DNA from: Cucumis sativus
Taxonomy: Eukaryota > Streptophyta > Magnoliopsida > Cucurbitales > Cucurbitaceae
Length of the DNA stretch: 64,000 bases
Assembly (NCBI RefSeq): GCF_000004075.3
Contig: NC_026657.2
Span: 31,466,408 to 31,530,407, forward strand
Direction of reading: 5' to 3'
The position numbers and the translations under genes are program-made. The notes below the pieces were generated by a model, which saw only the letters and a list, made by a program, of their open reading frames with translations, searched no databases and was not told where the DNA came from. How positions within the stretch are numbered: position 1 is the first letter of the stretch; the number at the start of each line of letters is the position of its first letter. Positions 63,766-64,000 of this stretch are shown here, one piece after another.

Positions 63766-64000
63766 TTCCTTCAAAACACATTTAAAAAATAAAAGCATCG
63801 AGTTATCTAATCTCTCCAAACAAATAACACAATAAAAAAGTAGGAAGATTTGAACCTCTAATTTTAAGAGAAAAGAAATTACTCATATTAAAATACATAC
63901 TAAAAAAGTATTTAACTTCAAAAAGGAAAAGAAAAAAAATCATAGTTCAACGAAACTTAAGTAAAATAAAGTTTAGTATCTTTACTTAAAGCTACACCAT

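Larger units (their letters stand above)
56669..64000. other. ABCG22 promoter, then gene-free AT-rich DNA
   Basis: After the ABCG22 leader and promoter (to about 57.5 kb) no supportable gene is found to the right edge. The exceptions to plain AT-rich sequence are the islands at about 60960-61050 and 62820-62990 and a tandem duplication at 63438-63765. Confidence 0.65.

Noticed and set aside
1..64000. CRISPR array, bacterial operon, integrated virus or organelle DNA insertion
   Set aside because: No regularly spaced repeats, no viral coding domains and no organelle-type genes were seen; the tRNA-Cys is of nuclear type.
1..64000. Conserved plant microRNA precursors
   Set aside because: I compared the sequence by eye with mature sequences of the common families (miR156-miR408) and saw no match. 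A proper hairpin scan was not possible.

Overview
This is a stretch of plant nuclear genome, almost certainly from a eudicot. The genes have short exons bounded by GT-AG introns, the intergenic DNA is very AT-rich and full of microsatellites, and the recognisable products are plant-only or plant-typical families. Gene content and exon style fit a cucurbit (Cucumis-like), but that is an inference without a database search.

Nine genes can be supported. From left to right: the 3' end of a calcium-dependent protein kinase (+, 139-1105, running off the left edge); a TPX2-domain WAVE-DAMPENED2-like microtubule protein (+, 9693-12074); a fasciclin-like arabinogalactan protein of the FLA15-18 group (-, 15669-17994); the RING-H2 ubiquitin ligase RHF2A (-, 26107-28242); a small uncharacterised cysteine-rich membrane-type protein (-, 32784-33263); a nuclear tRNA-Cys(GCA) (+, 35668-35739); sucrose-phosphate phosphatase (-, 36799-39466); carotenoid isomerase CRTISO (+, 44296-49616); and an ABCG22-type half-size ABC transporter (-, 50170-56668). 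I rebuilt each multi-exon gene by hand from splice sites, reading-frame continuity and family conservation. All eight reconstructed coding sequences close in frame. The seven complete protein genes give products of 484, 465, 371, 159, 423, 666 and 749 residues, and the kinase fragment gives 210 residues.

The rest is intergenic: 1.1-8.4 kb, 12.1-15.7 kb, 18.2-26.1 kb, 28.9-32.8 kb, 33.8-36.8 kb, 41.1-43.9 kb and 57-64 kb. These stretches hold AT microsatellites, homopolymer runs, short tandem duplications, a pair of LTR-like fragments near 23.5 kb, and several isolated GC-richer islands carrying ACGT-core (G-box) motifs with no recognisable gene beside them.

The genes do not form one pathway. 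SPP (last step of sucrose synthesis) and CRTISO (prolycopene to all-trans lycopene) lie next to each other in divergent orientation, and CRTISO and ABCG22 converge with 553 bp between their stop codons. I found no convincing new molecular system. The best leads are a GC-AG intron in ABCG22, direct duplications inside the ABCG22 and FLA introns, a 77-codon ORF just upstream of CRTISO, a 26-base G run in CRTISO intron 1, the unstudied Cys-rich protein, and the orphan G-box islands.
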